From NCBI GenBank assembly GCA_963854835.1, contig OY978526.1, positions 89,683,846 to 89,747,845 on the forward strand: 64,000 nt of DNA, written 5' to 3'. Below, piece by piece: positions 10,839 to 22,049 of the stretch (the first letter of the stretch is position 1; the number at the start of each line of letters is the position of its first letter). The notes beneath the pieces were generated by a model that was not told the DNA's origin, did not search any database, and worked only from the letters and a program-made list of their open reading frames with translations. The position numbers and the translations under genes were made by a program. Source of the stretch: Megamerina dolium. Lineage: Eukaryota > Arthropoda > Insecta > Diptera > Megamerinidae.

Positions 10839-12101
10839 TTGGCTGTTCGAAAAAGTTCGGTAACAAATTGTCGGTAAATTGGTCTAAAATGTAACATCTC
10901 TGGTAATATTAATTGCATATACTATAGCTTGCTTGAAAGGTGATATTTCAATCTTCATTCTGTTGGAAGACATTATTAAAATCATATTATTCGATGAACA
11001 GTTATCTATGTTGAAAATTAAGTGAAAATTCGAAACATTATGATCATATTTTGCTTTTCTTCGATATTATAGAAATGGTGAGAATGCATCGCATGCTGCT
11101 GAGAAAATTTGTGAAGTTAACGGAGAAGATGCTGTAGCTAGAAAAATAGCAGCAAAGTGGTTTGCTTGTTTTCGATCTGATAATTTTGATGCACCTCGCT
11201 CTGGTAGACCAGACCGATTGAAAAAGTCGATGAAATCATGGAAAAAAATTGAGCAAAACCCGCACAAAAGCAGCGTGGACATTACGAGGGAACTAAGCAT
11301 TTATCACCAAACAGTTATGAACCATTTGAAGAAAGCTGAATACACAAAGCAGCTCAATGTTTAGATGCCATATGAATTAACAGTGAAAAAATTGAATGAA
11401 ACGAATTTCCATTTGCGATTCACTGCTAAGTAAAACGGAACCAAATCGAACCATTTCTGCAGCGTATGATTAAGCGCGATGAAAAGTGGAACACGTACGA
11501 CAATAATGTGCGAAAACAGTCATAAACGAAGCGAGGTGAAGTTTCGCAAACGATGTCAACACCAGGCTTGATACCAAGAAAGCTCATAAGTTCATAATGA
11601 GCTTCTACAACCCGGTAAAACAATTGATTCTGATCTCTACTGTCAATAATTAACAAGATTAAAGCGAGCAATTCAATTAAAACGACGGCCAGAATTGATC
11701 AACAGAAAATGTGTTGTGTTCCATCATGACAACGCCAAACCACACACATCTTTGAGAACCCGTCAGAAATTGAGAAAGCGCTTGACTGGGCATTTTTGAT
11801 ACATCCACCATATAGCCCGGACTTTGCACCTTTAGATTTTCATTTATTTCGATATCTGCACAACTCTCTTAATGGTATAAATTTAAATATCATAGAAGCC
11901 TGCAAAACGTTCTTGGATCAGTTTTTTCGCTCAGAAAACCCGGAAATTCTCAACATATGGAATAATGGCTTAACCTCAAAAATGGCAAAAGGTTATCAAT
12001 CAAAACAACACATATTTGTTTTAATAAAGCTCATTTCAAATATATGGAAAAAGTGTATCATTTTTGGTCAAATTTGTAACCGAACTTTTTTGAACATCGA
12101 A
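10839..12101 (+). mobile_element. Degenerate full-length mariner
   Basis: The ends form an inverted repeat: TGTTCGAAAAAGTTCGGTAAC on the left, matching TGTTCAAAAAAGTTCGGTTAC on the minus strand at the right. Inside are mariner transposase pieces: [31 protein letters not shown] and PPYSPDFAPLDFHLF (two of the catalytic Asp). They are split by several stops and frameshifts. It lies in the spacer between the two FReD genes, closer to the plus-strand promoter. Confidence 0.85.
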
Positions 12102-12794
12102 CATTAGTATGTATGCGTGCGTGCTGAAATCTTCTCTTTTATGTATTTACGTACCTAATCAATAATAGCTAATACGTAAAGATTGAATTGTATTTCCCCG
12201 GAATTTCTTATCAAGAAATTTAAGAAATATAAACATTAATTCTGTTTAAATGTTTGTTTGCTTTTCTGAGAGAGCATACATAAGCTTAAAACGCTATGTC
12301 AGGTGTAGAGTAAATATGATAACTTAGTGATCTATTTGAAAAGTAAATGAGCAAGTTGGACAATATGTAAATAAAATAATTTGAATCATTTCTATATGTC
12401 CCAGGACACGAAGATATGTCTAGCGGTAAGTTTATTTAATCATAAATTGGGTGTAGCTACAAAGGGCTTAGAGGTTAAAATTTTGGTATTTTTTTTTTAA
12501 GAAACTTAAGATCAAGATTGATCTTGATTGATTGATCATCTTAGTGACGTCGTTGTAATATCCTTCTTGGATGTAGGGTATAATGAAGTACGTTGAGACC
12601 GACCAAAAACATTTCTGTCGTTATTATTATAAATATTTTTATTTTACATATTATAAAGAATTTCAACAAAAAAAAAAATTATATTCCTGTAAATGTGATA
12701 ATGATCTTTACATACTAGAAATTTACTAATCTAACAGTGTATAAAGAAAATGCATTCGTTGTGCATTTTTTTCGCAGAATTTTCATGCAACTTG
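12102..12794. other. Upstream region of the plus-strand FReD gene
   Basis: AT-rich, with no gene or repeat recognised. GATCAAGATTGATCTTGATTG at 12513-12533 is a short palindrome-like sequence that could be a regulatory site, but this is unsupported. Confidence 0.4.
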
Positions 12795-12835
12795 TATATA
12801 TATAGACTGGTGGATGCAATATGACAATTTCATTT
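12795..12835 (+). promoter_or_regulatory. Core promoter of the plus-strand FReD gene
   Basis: TATATATATA at 12795-12804 precedes TCATTT at 12830-12835, which fits the fly initiator TCAKTY with A+1 at 12832. This places the upstream in-frame ATG at 12814 outside the transcript and supports the start at 12856 with a 24 nt leader. Confidence 0.6.
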
Positions 12836-12855
12836 TTAATATTAAAACCAATAAA

Positions 12856-14207
12856 ATGCTTCGCAACTACAAGTACAACGGAATTTCAGTACCACTACTA
12901 TTACTACTCTTATTTGTAGTAATTGAGAAAAGTGCAGCATTCTCCGTCAAGGATATTTTCTATAAAAAATATATAGATGAGAAGGTAAAATTCACGTAGC
13001 ATACGAAATACAATTACACTAAGAATTGTCGAATTATTTATTAGAATCACCTTATACCATATGAGGACGATGATAATCTAATGGATGTTTTAGATACAGA
13101 TCTTGATGGATTAAGTAAATCTGTAAATGATATACGATATAAAATACAGAGACGAAGAAATGAGGGGTATGTATTATATGTATGTTTGATAGTGAATAGA
13201 TTTGAAAAAAGCCACAATTTTTTTTTCTTTCAGACAATTATCACTTAATAGTTTTATGGAGAATTTTCTTGATAGCTATTTGGAGATACAAAAAGAGCGA
13301 ATGGAACAAAGGCTAAGTAAACAAAATGCAAATATTCTGAGCAATATTAAATCTACACTGAAGTCAGCTCTAAATTCATCACCTCAAATTGTCAGACAGA
13401 CAGAATCACAACACTTTCTTGATGATTATAGTGCTCTCGAATCAATGGGGCTAGTTGAAATGAAATTGCCTGCAAGTTGTACTGAAGCCTTAACTGAGGC
13501 AAATGGTTATAGTGAGAATGGCATCTATCTAATTGAGATACCAGATTCTGGTCTAAAACCATTCCATGTGTATTGTCTAAATGATCCTGATGGTGGTGCA
13601 CCTTGGACAATTATACAACGTCGCCAAGATGGTTCTACAAATTTCTATCGTACATGGGATGAGTACAAACGTGGTTTTGGCGACTTGAGTCATGAGTTCT
13701 TTCTTGGCTTGGAGCATATACATGCTTTAACCAATGCTGAATCACATGAATTATGGATAGAATTGGGTGATTTCGATAACGAGACGCGTAGCGCTTATTA
13801 TGCTGACTTTAGGCTTGGTGATGAAGCAACCGATTATACTCTGGAGAATTTGGGCACATATTCTGGCAATGCTGGTGATGCACTGCGTAAGCATGAAGGT
13901 CTCAAATTTAGTACCAAGGATCGTGATAATGATATTGATGATCGAAATTGTGCTATCTTATATTCGGGTGCTTGGTGGTATCGTAATTGTCATGATTGGT
14001 TAGTTTGATTCTAATCATTATCATTTCTATTTGATAATGACTATTCATTTTCATTTCAGTAATTTGAATGGCTTGTACATACATGGCGAAAATTTAACTG
14101 GTGGTAAAGGTATCGATTGGTATCAGTGGCATGGCCATTATTATTCTCTTAAATATGCACATATGGCAATTCGTCCAAATGGCAAAATGGAATATCTATT
14201 TGAATAG
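12856..14207 (+). CDS. Secreted fibrinogen-related (FReD/ficolin-like) lectin, 387 aa
   Basis: Model: exons 12856-12984, 13045-13166, 13234-13998 and 14060-14207; introns of 60, 67 and 61 bp, GT-AG, phases 0, 2, 2 exactly as in the paralogue at 8304-9975. MLRNYKYNGISVPLLLLLLF is a signal peptide. Residues about 60-130 are a helical stalk, much shorter than in the paralogue and without the acidic spacer. Residues 165-387 are the fibrinogen C domain with WTIIQRRQDGS, GAWWYRNCHD, Cys 166/198 and 323/336, and an intact Ca2+ loop (KDRDND, Asp313/315/317). Oddity: intron 3 splits a codon that reads TG|T, creating an extra Cys339 (CHDCNLNG) where the paralogue has Ser. Likely an extracellular sugar-binding lectin; the ligand is unknown. 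Confidence 0.93.
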
Positions 14208-14215
14208 AAATGTAT

Positions 14216-14221
14216 AATAAA
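14216..14221 (+). promoter_or_regulatory. Poly(A) signal of the plus-strand FReD gene
   Basis: AATAAA starts 9 nt after the stop codon (14205-14207) and is followed by GTGTAGTGTATG, a GT-rich downstream element. The 3' UTR would be very short. Confidence 0.7.
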
Positions 14222-15308
14222 GTGTAGTGTATGATAATTGTATTTCTTTATTTTTCTAATTATTGATTAAAAAAACAAATAAATAAAAATAAACGTATAT
14301 TTGTAAAATAATTCAATGAACCGAAAGTTCAAATTCGAATTATTCGAAATCGCATAATTTCTTCATAATCGCTAAAGTTTTTTGAACTTTCCTCTCAAAA
14401 ATTATAAATTAAAAAATAGTTGGAAGTATCAATGAAAATAACGTAATGAAATGGGTTCAAAAACTTTTACTTCGTTTCTCTTAGAATGAATCTTAAATAA
14501 AAAAAATAAAATAAAAAAAAAATGTTTGCGATAATTTCGCAGCAAACGACTTTCATGTGCTTTCATTGTTTCCTGTATATGCATATTATCGTCGTCATCA
14601 TCGTCATCATCGTCATCATCATCCTCATCATCATTGGTTTCCAGTCTGCAACGCAAAATACTGTTGCGTTGCGCATACGAGTATGTAAAATATTGCATTG
14701 AGGAATTTGAAAGCGATATCTAGATAAATAACATACGTCTGCAGCAATAATTATGTACTATGCTTTTGAACAATCTCGTAAATATGTACTTGTATGTGCG
14801 CAAAACCATATAACAATTGGCTGATGTAAGTTGGTTGCATTTTGACGTGTGACTTCAATATTGTTGCGTATTTACGTATGTTCATAATTGTTTTTTTTAT
14901 CAACACCACATTTGACCAAAGCATGCATTTTTCTTCTTCTTTCTGATGCGAAAATGAACGATAAGTCGTACTTGTTAGCAGATAACAACAACACTAGTAC
15001 ATGTAATTACCAATTGAGCACCATATTCAGAAAAACTGGTACAAAGAGCCTCAATGATGTAGCGCAATGTCAATTGTTACGTCTGTTTCGCGTATGAAGA
15101 CTAACATGAGCGGAAGCGATGGATTTGGATTATGATTGAGCTAGAATTTCATCATCATCATTCGAAGTAAATAATTCGAATTTGCCAAGGAATCCTTGGG
15201 TAATTAATTTGTGTAAAGTCTTCATTCTTGGAGTTTCTGATAAAATTATATTTCACAAAATCTTTTAATTAAATTTGGTAATTTTAATTTTTAGTTGTTG
15301 TTTTATTT
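14222..15308. other. Gene-free stretch after the FReD pair
   Basis: AT-rich. It holds a CAT/CGT microsatellite at 14588-14634 that yields a spurious poly-Asp ORF on the minus strand. No gene seen. Confidence 0.55.
14588..14634. repeat. CAT/CGT trinucleotide microsatellite
   Basis: An interrupted run of CATCGT units with ATC and CTC variants. Confidence 0.85.
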
Positions 15309-15413
15309 ACAGTATTGAAACAGAAGCTCGGTGGTATCACAATGGGCCTTTCTGGCCTAAATGTGTCTTCTCAGAGAGAAGGCAGCCACATAATCTAACC
15401 TAACCTAACCTAA
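15309..15413 (+). mobile_element. SINE 3' fragment with LINE-like CCTAA tail
   Basis: It begins in the SINE body (ACAGTATTGAAACAGAAGCTCGG) and then switches to GGTATCACAATGGGCC, GGCCTAA, GGCAGCCACATAATCTAA and CCTAACCTAACCTAA. The last part resembles the 3' UTR of the LINE at 3684-4044 rather than the tails of the SINE copies at 16.8 or 43.6 kb. A longer copy of this tail type, in opposite orientation, is at 54003-54167. Confidence 0.65.
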
Positions 15414-15903
15414 TTATTGTTTATCTTTTTCCATATTACTTCAATATTTTTCAATCACCAACTATATTATCGCCGCCTACTTGTATTTGAATCAGCCCTG
15501 ATAAATCAATCATACATACGTTATGCTGTCAATAGTTTCTCAATTTTTTTTTTTTGTGCTCATTAAAAGTCGCAAACAATTGCATGATGTAAGTTTTATG
15601 TTCAATTACAATCAACTTGGCTCAGTGAATGTATACCAGCGAATGAGAGCATTTGCTTAATGTCGAAAAGTTTTTGCTACAATTTCGGTTTTTTTTTCTC
15701 GTTTTTTCCAGGCCGAAAATGTTTGACATTTGACATTACTTCAGAAGTTGCTCTGCTGTCTCGAAAAAATTTATTTTCAATAATTTTGAAAACCTAAATC
15801 CATCTAATTTTTCTATTCCAACATTAATATAAATTTGTTTGTAATAAGGTTGAGAAAGTGATGACAACTTTTTTAGTGTTATTGTAAAAACTTTTCTCAC
15901 CCA
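15414..15903. other. Gene-free AT-rich DNA
   Basis: Poly-T runs only; no gene or repeat recognised. Confidence 0.5.
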
Positions 15904-15905
15904 TA

Positions 15906-16603
15906 CCACCTTGATCAAAAAGTTCCCGGAATAACCACCGTGTGGCTCTCTCATTGTTCCAATTTGAGTTCTGTTTTTTTTTTTGTTAAGTTGGTAGATC
16001 TGTTGTTGATATTCCCTAGAAATCTTAGCGTCATAGCTTGACATTGGCAAAAGTTACGTAGCCAAGGGTACTTCTATCACAGTGCTTCCTGCGATTTTTC
16101 CATTACTTCCTCTCGGCTGCTGAAACGCGTTCCCCGTAATGGTTTTTTAACTCGATTGAACAGAAAGAAGTCACAAGGAGCCAAATTTTGTGAATTCGGT
16201 GACTGTTGGATGGTAGTTGTTGCATTTTTCGTCAAAAAATTACGAATAATAATGGCACTGTGCGACGGTGCGTTATCCATGAGTTTTCTACCCACAATTC
16301 TGGTCTCTTTCCGTCGTACTCATAAACCCACGTCTCGTCTCCAGTAATAATCTTTTTGATGAATGTGGGATCGGATTCAGTTTCGCAAATCATGTCTTTT
16401 GCGGTCTCTTTTTTGCATGAAATTGATTGAAAATTATAAAAAATCGCCAACACACACAGAGATGCAAATGTCAAGCTATGACGCTAAGATTTAGAGGGAA
16501 TATCAACAACAGATGTACCAACTTAACAAAAGTAACAGAACTCAAATTGGAACGTCGGGAGCGCCATATGGTGATTATTCCGGGAACTTTTTGATCAAGG
16601 TGG
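15906..16603 (-). mobile_element. Internally deleted mariner-type element with long inverted repeats
   Basis: Left (15906 to about 16050) and right (about 16464-16603) arms are inverted repeats of roughly 140 bp. They begin CCACCTTGATCAAAAAGTTC and run to the shared TCTTAGCGTCATAGCTTGACA. TA flanks both ends (15904-15905, 16604-16605). The minus-strand core keeps transposase pieces: KKIITGDETWVYEYDGK, then, after a deletion, MDNAPSHSAIIIRNFL and NLAPCDFFLFNRVKKPLRG. It is a 698 bp non-autonomous derivative. Confidence 0.85.
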
Positions 16604-16790
16604 TATTTACATGCATACGTAAGAAGTGGAACTTGCTGTAACCATTAAATATTCACTTATAGAAAAAAAATCAAAAATATCACATTCTTCCAGCTTTCAG
16701 GTGCCAAAATAAAAGAAGAGTGACACATATTTTCTGATTACCTTTTATTTTATTTGTCCTACATAAAAGTATGTACTCGAGTACTTAAAT
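16604..16790. other. Short AT-rich spacer
   Basis: Nothing recognised. Confidence 0.5.
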
Positions 16791-16805
16791 TTGTAAACTA
16801 AAAAA

Positions 16806-17160
16806 AATAAATAAATATGTAGCACTTATAAGCCGCAAAGGGCTCTTTAGGTCGAGCTTCTCTTCCATTACTGTTGTGCGTGTTAAATTTTGGAACAGTA
16901 TTAGAAGGGACCTACTTATATTGACCTACTTATATTTTAGCCGGTTCCAAACGTCAGAACTCTTGGGACATCACTTTTTCTGAGCTTTGTCACAGAGTGC
17001 TTTTAAAAGCTTTTCCATGGCAAATTGTTACTACCGGAAGAATTGCCGTTCGAAAAAAAAATCTTTTCGATATTAAATTTGTTATGCTTCAGCCGGGTAT
17101 TGAACCCACGACCTACAGATCTGAAGGCCAACACACTAACCACTGAGCTACGGCACCCAC
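16806..17160 (-). mobile_element. Full-length tRNA-derived SINE
   Basis: The 5' head on the minus strand (17160 to about 17080) is tRNA-like. It has an A box TAGCTCAGTGG (plus 17140-17150) and a B box GGTTCAATACC inside the T-arm-like GGGTTCAATACCC (plus 17095-17107). Then come a roughly 230 bp body and an AT-rich tail (ATTT repeats, plus 16806-16820). TTGTAAACTAAAAAA at 16791-16805 and 17161-17175 is a perfect 15 bp target-site duplication. Such elements are transcribed by Pol III and moved by a partner LINE. The anticodon arm is not canonical, so the parent tRNA is not assigned. Confidence 0.88.
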
Positions 17161-17335
17161 TTGTAAACTAAAAAAGCTTTTTGATTTTAACAATTTTGTT
17201 TTTACAATAAAAAAAAACAAAAAATTCGAAAATATATGTCTGCATTTAATATTTTATTTCTGTGTTGTTATACATTCTGTCAAATAAGTAACCGGAAATT
17301 CTCATTTTTAATTTTCCCTCTGAGAATATTTCAAA

Positions 17336-17690
17336 AAAATTTTTTTTCCAGGTTGGCACAACTGTCAGCCTGTCAGCCACTATTCTGTGAATTTTTATTG
17401 GTATGTGTCATTTAGTTTGGTTACGGCGTCATTAGGAACAAGTCAACCTTTTGTGTGCGTTGCGATTTTTACTATGGATAAAAATATCGAACAAAGAGTT
17501 TGTGTGAAATTTTTTTTCGACATGGTTGAATCACCAAATGTTTTTTTCAACATTTCCAACGTTTTGGCACAAGAAATTTCGTTTGAAACACAAAATTTCA
17601 CAGCCAAACAGAATGTACTTTCAGATTTTTTTTTCCCATTTTTATATTGAGATGGAATGACAAAAAGCTTAATGATATTGTAACCCAACT
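17336..17690. mobile_element. Folded-back mariner N-terminus
   Basis: The plus strand from 17474 encodes MDKNIEQRVCVKFFF, the first residues of a mariner-type transposase. At about 17515 the coding sense flips: the minus strand from about 17640 down to 17516 reads KFCVSNEISCAKTLEMLKK then TFGDSTMSKK, the residues that normally follow. Two adjacent pieces of one gene therefore lie head-on. It is a rearranged relic, probably related to the long-repeat family at 15906-16603. Confidence 0.65.
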
Positions 17691-19047
17691 TACCATTATT
17701 CTATTGAATATTATTGAATATTATTGATCTGGATACATACCTGTAATGAAAGAGAATAAAGAAAAAAATTTTTTTTAAGTAGGAGTGGATTAATTAACAT
17801 TTGTGTAACTTTATCAAAATATTTTATTTATAACTTTGTCTATAAATCACAAAAAAAAATTAAAAAATTGGATATAATCAATATTATGATTTAAAATTAA
17901 TTTTGCTTGAATTCAAACACGTACAACATGTAGATTGGATTATAATCTGAAAATTTTTGTAGTAGAAATTCAATTACACGTGAAAGCATATGAAGGAGTG
18001 ACTGAAAGAGCAACTTGAACAATTATTAATTCAGATGTTCTTGGCGATGTACGAGAAAGTGATTCTATCAGTTTATTGTCCTTTTAATTTAAACATTTTA
18101 TTTTTGGTACATTTAATAGTCCATTGCATTACGACAAATCCTACAGAAATACAGTATTTCATTGTTCCTGCTTATCCTCTAAATATATCTATATGCGATA
18201 TATATAACATATAGTATAGAGAAGTTAAGTGAGCATTTATTCTAGCTACATGCATGACGCAATATAAATCCTTCTCTGTCAAGTTTAAAGGAAATAAGTC
18301 GACCTTACATGAATGTGAACTAAAAAATGCAATGTCATCAACATCAACAAAATCAAAGTGTGTACAATAAAAGTTATCAGATGTGTGTGTGTTTTTTTTT
18401 TGTATTTTTATTTCTTTTCAAATAAATTTATCGACTACAAGAAAAATGAACGCCTTTGCCAAATGATAAATATACACTTGCAAGTAAATACTTTCTTTTC
18501 GCAATGCTTACGAATGTATGTATACATTGTGTATATACATTTAGCAAACGGTCCCTAACAAAGGGGGTTATCAAAGGTTATTCTCATTTAATATACCCAT
18601 TGTGGTTTTTTTTAACAAAAATGAACACATGTATATGTTCAGGCAACTTTCAATACCAGAGAGTTCGAAGTTATTATAGGTACAGACATACGAGTGCAAC
18701 AGCACCAATAACTAGAATGATAAAAGCAATAGCACAATAACCACGCTACTCTATAATGCATTTAATTTTTCACATTTTCATTTTCATTTTCATTTTCATC
18801 TTAATGCCAAGTACGAACACCTAAACACATTGATAAGTACAAGTATATGTATGTAGTAGTAGTTTTTGATATATGATGCAACATCAGCAAGACATCACAG
18901 CATCAGTATCAACATTAATGCCATTGCGGTAATATGTAGCAGCAACAATAGCATCATGTGCTTTCGTAACATGAGTCACATCAATGTCATGCTGCAATAT
19001 ATTATCTGCAATCATACACATGTGAATGTATGCGCATTAGTAAGCAA
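17691..19047. other. Gene-free AT-rich DNA
   Basis: It holds CATTTT repeats at about 18771-18800 and many poly-A/T runs. ORFs of up to 94 codons lack domain features. Confidence 0.5.
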
Positions 19048-19049
19048 TA

Positions 19050-20243
19050 ACAGGCCATTCAATAAGTCCGAAGGAAAAGTATGAAAAACCCAACAAAATT
19101 TTGACAAAACTCGATTTTATTATTCAACATAGTTGTCTTCGAGGGCGATACAACGGGTACAGCGATTTTCCAACATTTCGATACCACTTTTATAGGACTA
19201 TTTTTCTTTCTCATCAAAGTAGGCCTCAATTTCAGCGATTACTACATCACCGGACTTAAATTTCTTTCCGAAAAGCATTCTCTTGAGATCTGAAAACAGG
19301 AAAAAGTCGCTGGGGGATAAATCTGGAGAATATGGTGGGTGGGGAAGCAATTCGAAGCTGAATTCATTCAATTTTTCCATCATTTTCATCGCTTCGTGAC
19401 ACGGTGCAATGTCTTGGTGAAACAACACTTTTTTCTTTTACAAATGTGGCCGTTTCTTTGCCATTTCAGCGTTTATTCGGTCCAATCGGTCACAATAATA
19501 GTCGCTGTTGATGGTGGTTCCTTTTTGAATATAGTCGATGAATATTATTCCATTTGTATCCAAAAATACAGACGCCATCACCTTACCGGCCAACTGTTAC
19601 TCGCTTTGGATTCGATTCGTCGACTGCTGTCAAACTCATCTGACTGTCTGTTGGATTGTGGTGTGTAATGGAGAAGCTATGTTTCATTCATTGTCACATA
19701 TAGACGATAGAATTCGGTTTTATTGCGGTTTAACAGCGCGCCAAACACGTTGTTGTTTGTGGTCGTCTGTGAGCTCATATGGCACCCACGTTGCGCAGAG
19801 CTTTCGCACACCCAAATGTTCGTGTAAAATGGTAAAAAACTACCATCTGATATCTTTACAATGTCAGCTAGCGCGTACATTGGGCTCGTTAATTGGGCGT
19901 CCACTGCGTTTTGCATCGTTTGTGCTGGTATGACAAAGTTTAAATTCAGCAATCCGCTTTTCTACCATTCGTTTTGATGGAGCAGAGTCCAGATAATGTT
20001 TATCAAGCCATTGTTTGGTTACCACTCTGATTTTTTTTTCCATCAAAAAGCACTTTTATACATTTTTTTTTCAATAACAAAAGTTGTTTCACACAAAATG
20101 CTATAACTCACGAACCAATTGTCAAATTGTTGTCAATTTTATACGCGTGTCATTTGAAGGTTAGAACTCAATAAAAATCATATGCAAAAAAATTCTAGTA
20201 ACCCCATCTATGTGTCATCCTAAACACTTATTGTATGGCCTGT
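19050..20243 (-). mobile_element. Full-length mariner with exact ends, defective
   Basis: ACAGGCCATTCAATAAGT at 19050 is mirrored by ACTTATTGTATGGCCTGT ending at 20243, and TA flanks both sides (19048-19049, 20244-20245). The 1194 bp unit carries a minus-strand transposase broken by frameshifts: N-terminal RVVTKQWLDKHYLDSAPSKR, C-terminal LFHQDIAPCHEAMKMMEKL and PPYSPDLSPSDFFLFSDLKR with the last catalytic Asp present. The second Asp box is HQDIA. Confidence 0.9.
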
Positions 20244-20245
20244 TA

Positions 20246-22020
20246 TTTATTAGTGTTGCCAGAATAAAGTTTCTTTAATCTTCATCTAAATTACCAAATA
20301 TAATTTTCATTGTTTTCATAATAGAATTCATTATTAAAAAAATCTTAAATTTTGTGCCACTAATAAACACAAAATAGATCGATCAAATATTTACAAATTA
20401 TACCCAAATGCAAGCCTAAACCCGATATTATGCAATTCGCCATTTAGCTACAAATTTAAGTAGGCAACACTTTTTAGTACTGATATTCATTAATTTCATG
20501 GCAATCTGCGAGAGGATTTTAATACTCTAGTCGACTCTCTCAAATGGTAAGATTTTCAATTGAATTGATTCATCAACCATTAAGCTGAAAATCAGCTCGT
20601 GAGACATTGTTCAAGGCATTGTTGGAATTTGAAGTATATTCCGATATTTTTTGTTTGGTTTTTTTCTTATCCGATTTCGGAAATGTAAAAATTCCTATAT
20701 ACATTACTAACTCTGGCAACATTCAACATTATCGTTTTAGATTTCAAACACAAAGCAAATGCTTGCATCAATAGAAAGTACCAACTGACACTAACACTAT
20801 GATAATCATCACATCTTCTTCATCGTCGTCTTAGTACGTTTCAAGTTGAGTACGCTCTTAGGGAATTTTTCACTCAATAGATACACTCGTATATACATAT
20901 TTATGTATATAAACATATGTATCCACAAACATAAGTATATAAACATGAGTATACAAAAATATGTAAATTTTACAAATTTTGTAGAAAATGTATATAAGGA
21001 TGGCATCAATGTTGCGTGTCATTGCACTAACAATAATCGCATTTCATATATGTTGCCAATGCTGAGGCTTTGCTACTTCTTCAGCTATATATTGTTGCTG
21101 TTGCTGATGACGTTATTGTCATTATGTATTGTTGCTTTCAGTACATTTATACACTTGATGCTTACGTGATGCTTATTGTGAATCTACAAGAAAGACATAT
21201 ACACATTACACTTTCATTCATATTCAATCACATTCATCTTCGTCATTTTATACGCCATTAAATCCAAAGAATTAATATAAGTGTGCATGTCTTATGATTT
21301 TATACATATAAAATTTTTGGTGATGCTGCTGTTTCTGTTGCTGATTCCTTGCTCGTTACTCGTATGCATTGTATAGAAAGTGTATGTATGTATACAAGTT
21401 GCTTCGTAATGTTGCATGTTGCATAATGTACTTGTTGTTTGTAAATTTTTCTTATTTCCATGAAATTATATTTTTTTTTTGTTTTTGGTTATTTTCTTGT
21501 GCAGTACTACAACTTGTCCATTATCATATTTTGGTATAATTTTATTTTTGCCTTCTTCATCTTTCTTTATTTGTTTCTTAAATACTTTAAATGCATTTTT
21601 GGAAATTTTGTAAATTGTTGAAATTAGGATACATAAGAACATGCAAAAAAGGACAGAAATTTGTAATCAACGTTTTTATTTCAAATAAATTATGAATTTA
21701 TTGCTTTTTAAACGTTATTTCGCGTGTTGTATTTTTTAAGTACAAGTATTACATATTCCTTGAACATTTGATATTAAATTTTTATGGAAATTTCAAATCA
21801 GGACTCTATTTTTTCTATGATTTTAGAATTCACATTCATGATGGAGTATTTTAGGTCTCCCAGCTAATATCCAAATTATATTTCGGGATCTGGCAACACT
21901 AATGTCAATAGCTAAAATCTGGCAACACCATAATAAAGTTTGATATTTTTTAGCAGAAACGTGCTCACATCGTTTTGATGTACAAGTGAGTGCTATTTGT
22001 TTCGTTTACAGTGAGTTAAG
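20246..22020. other. Gene-free AT-rich DNA
   Basis: TATATG/CATA-rich tracts at 20880-20960. Several short GGCAACACT-type words (about 20465, 20715, 21892, 21922) resemble mariner outer ends, but no complete element can be drawn. No gene. Confidence 0.45.
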
Positions 22021-22049
22021 AAAATCAATTTGGACAAAATATGAACATT

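Noticed and set aside
12814..12855. Upstream in-frame ATG for the plus-strand FReD
   Set aside because: It lies between the TATA box and the predicted initiator and would add 14 residues ahead of the signal peptide.
13999..14008. FReD ORF ending at WLV-stop
   Set aside because: Read-through into intron 3. Splicing 13998 to 14060 restores CNLNGLY and the C-terminal third of the domain.
14429..14698. Poly-Asp ORF on the minus strand
   Set aside because: It is a direct translation of the GAT/GAC microsatellite at 14588-14634.
17080..17160. Functional tRNA gene on the minus strand
   Set aside because: A and B boxes are present, but the anticodon arm is irregular and the unit is embedded in a SINE with target duplications. 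The same applies to 43905-43978.
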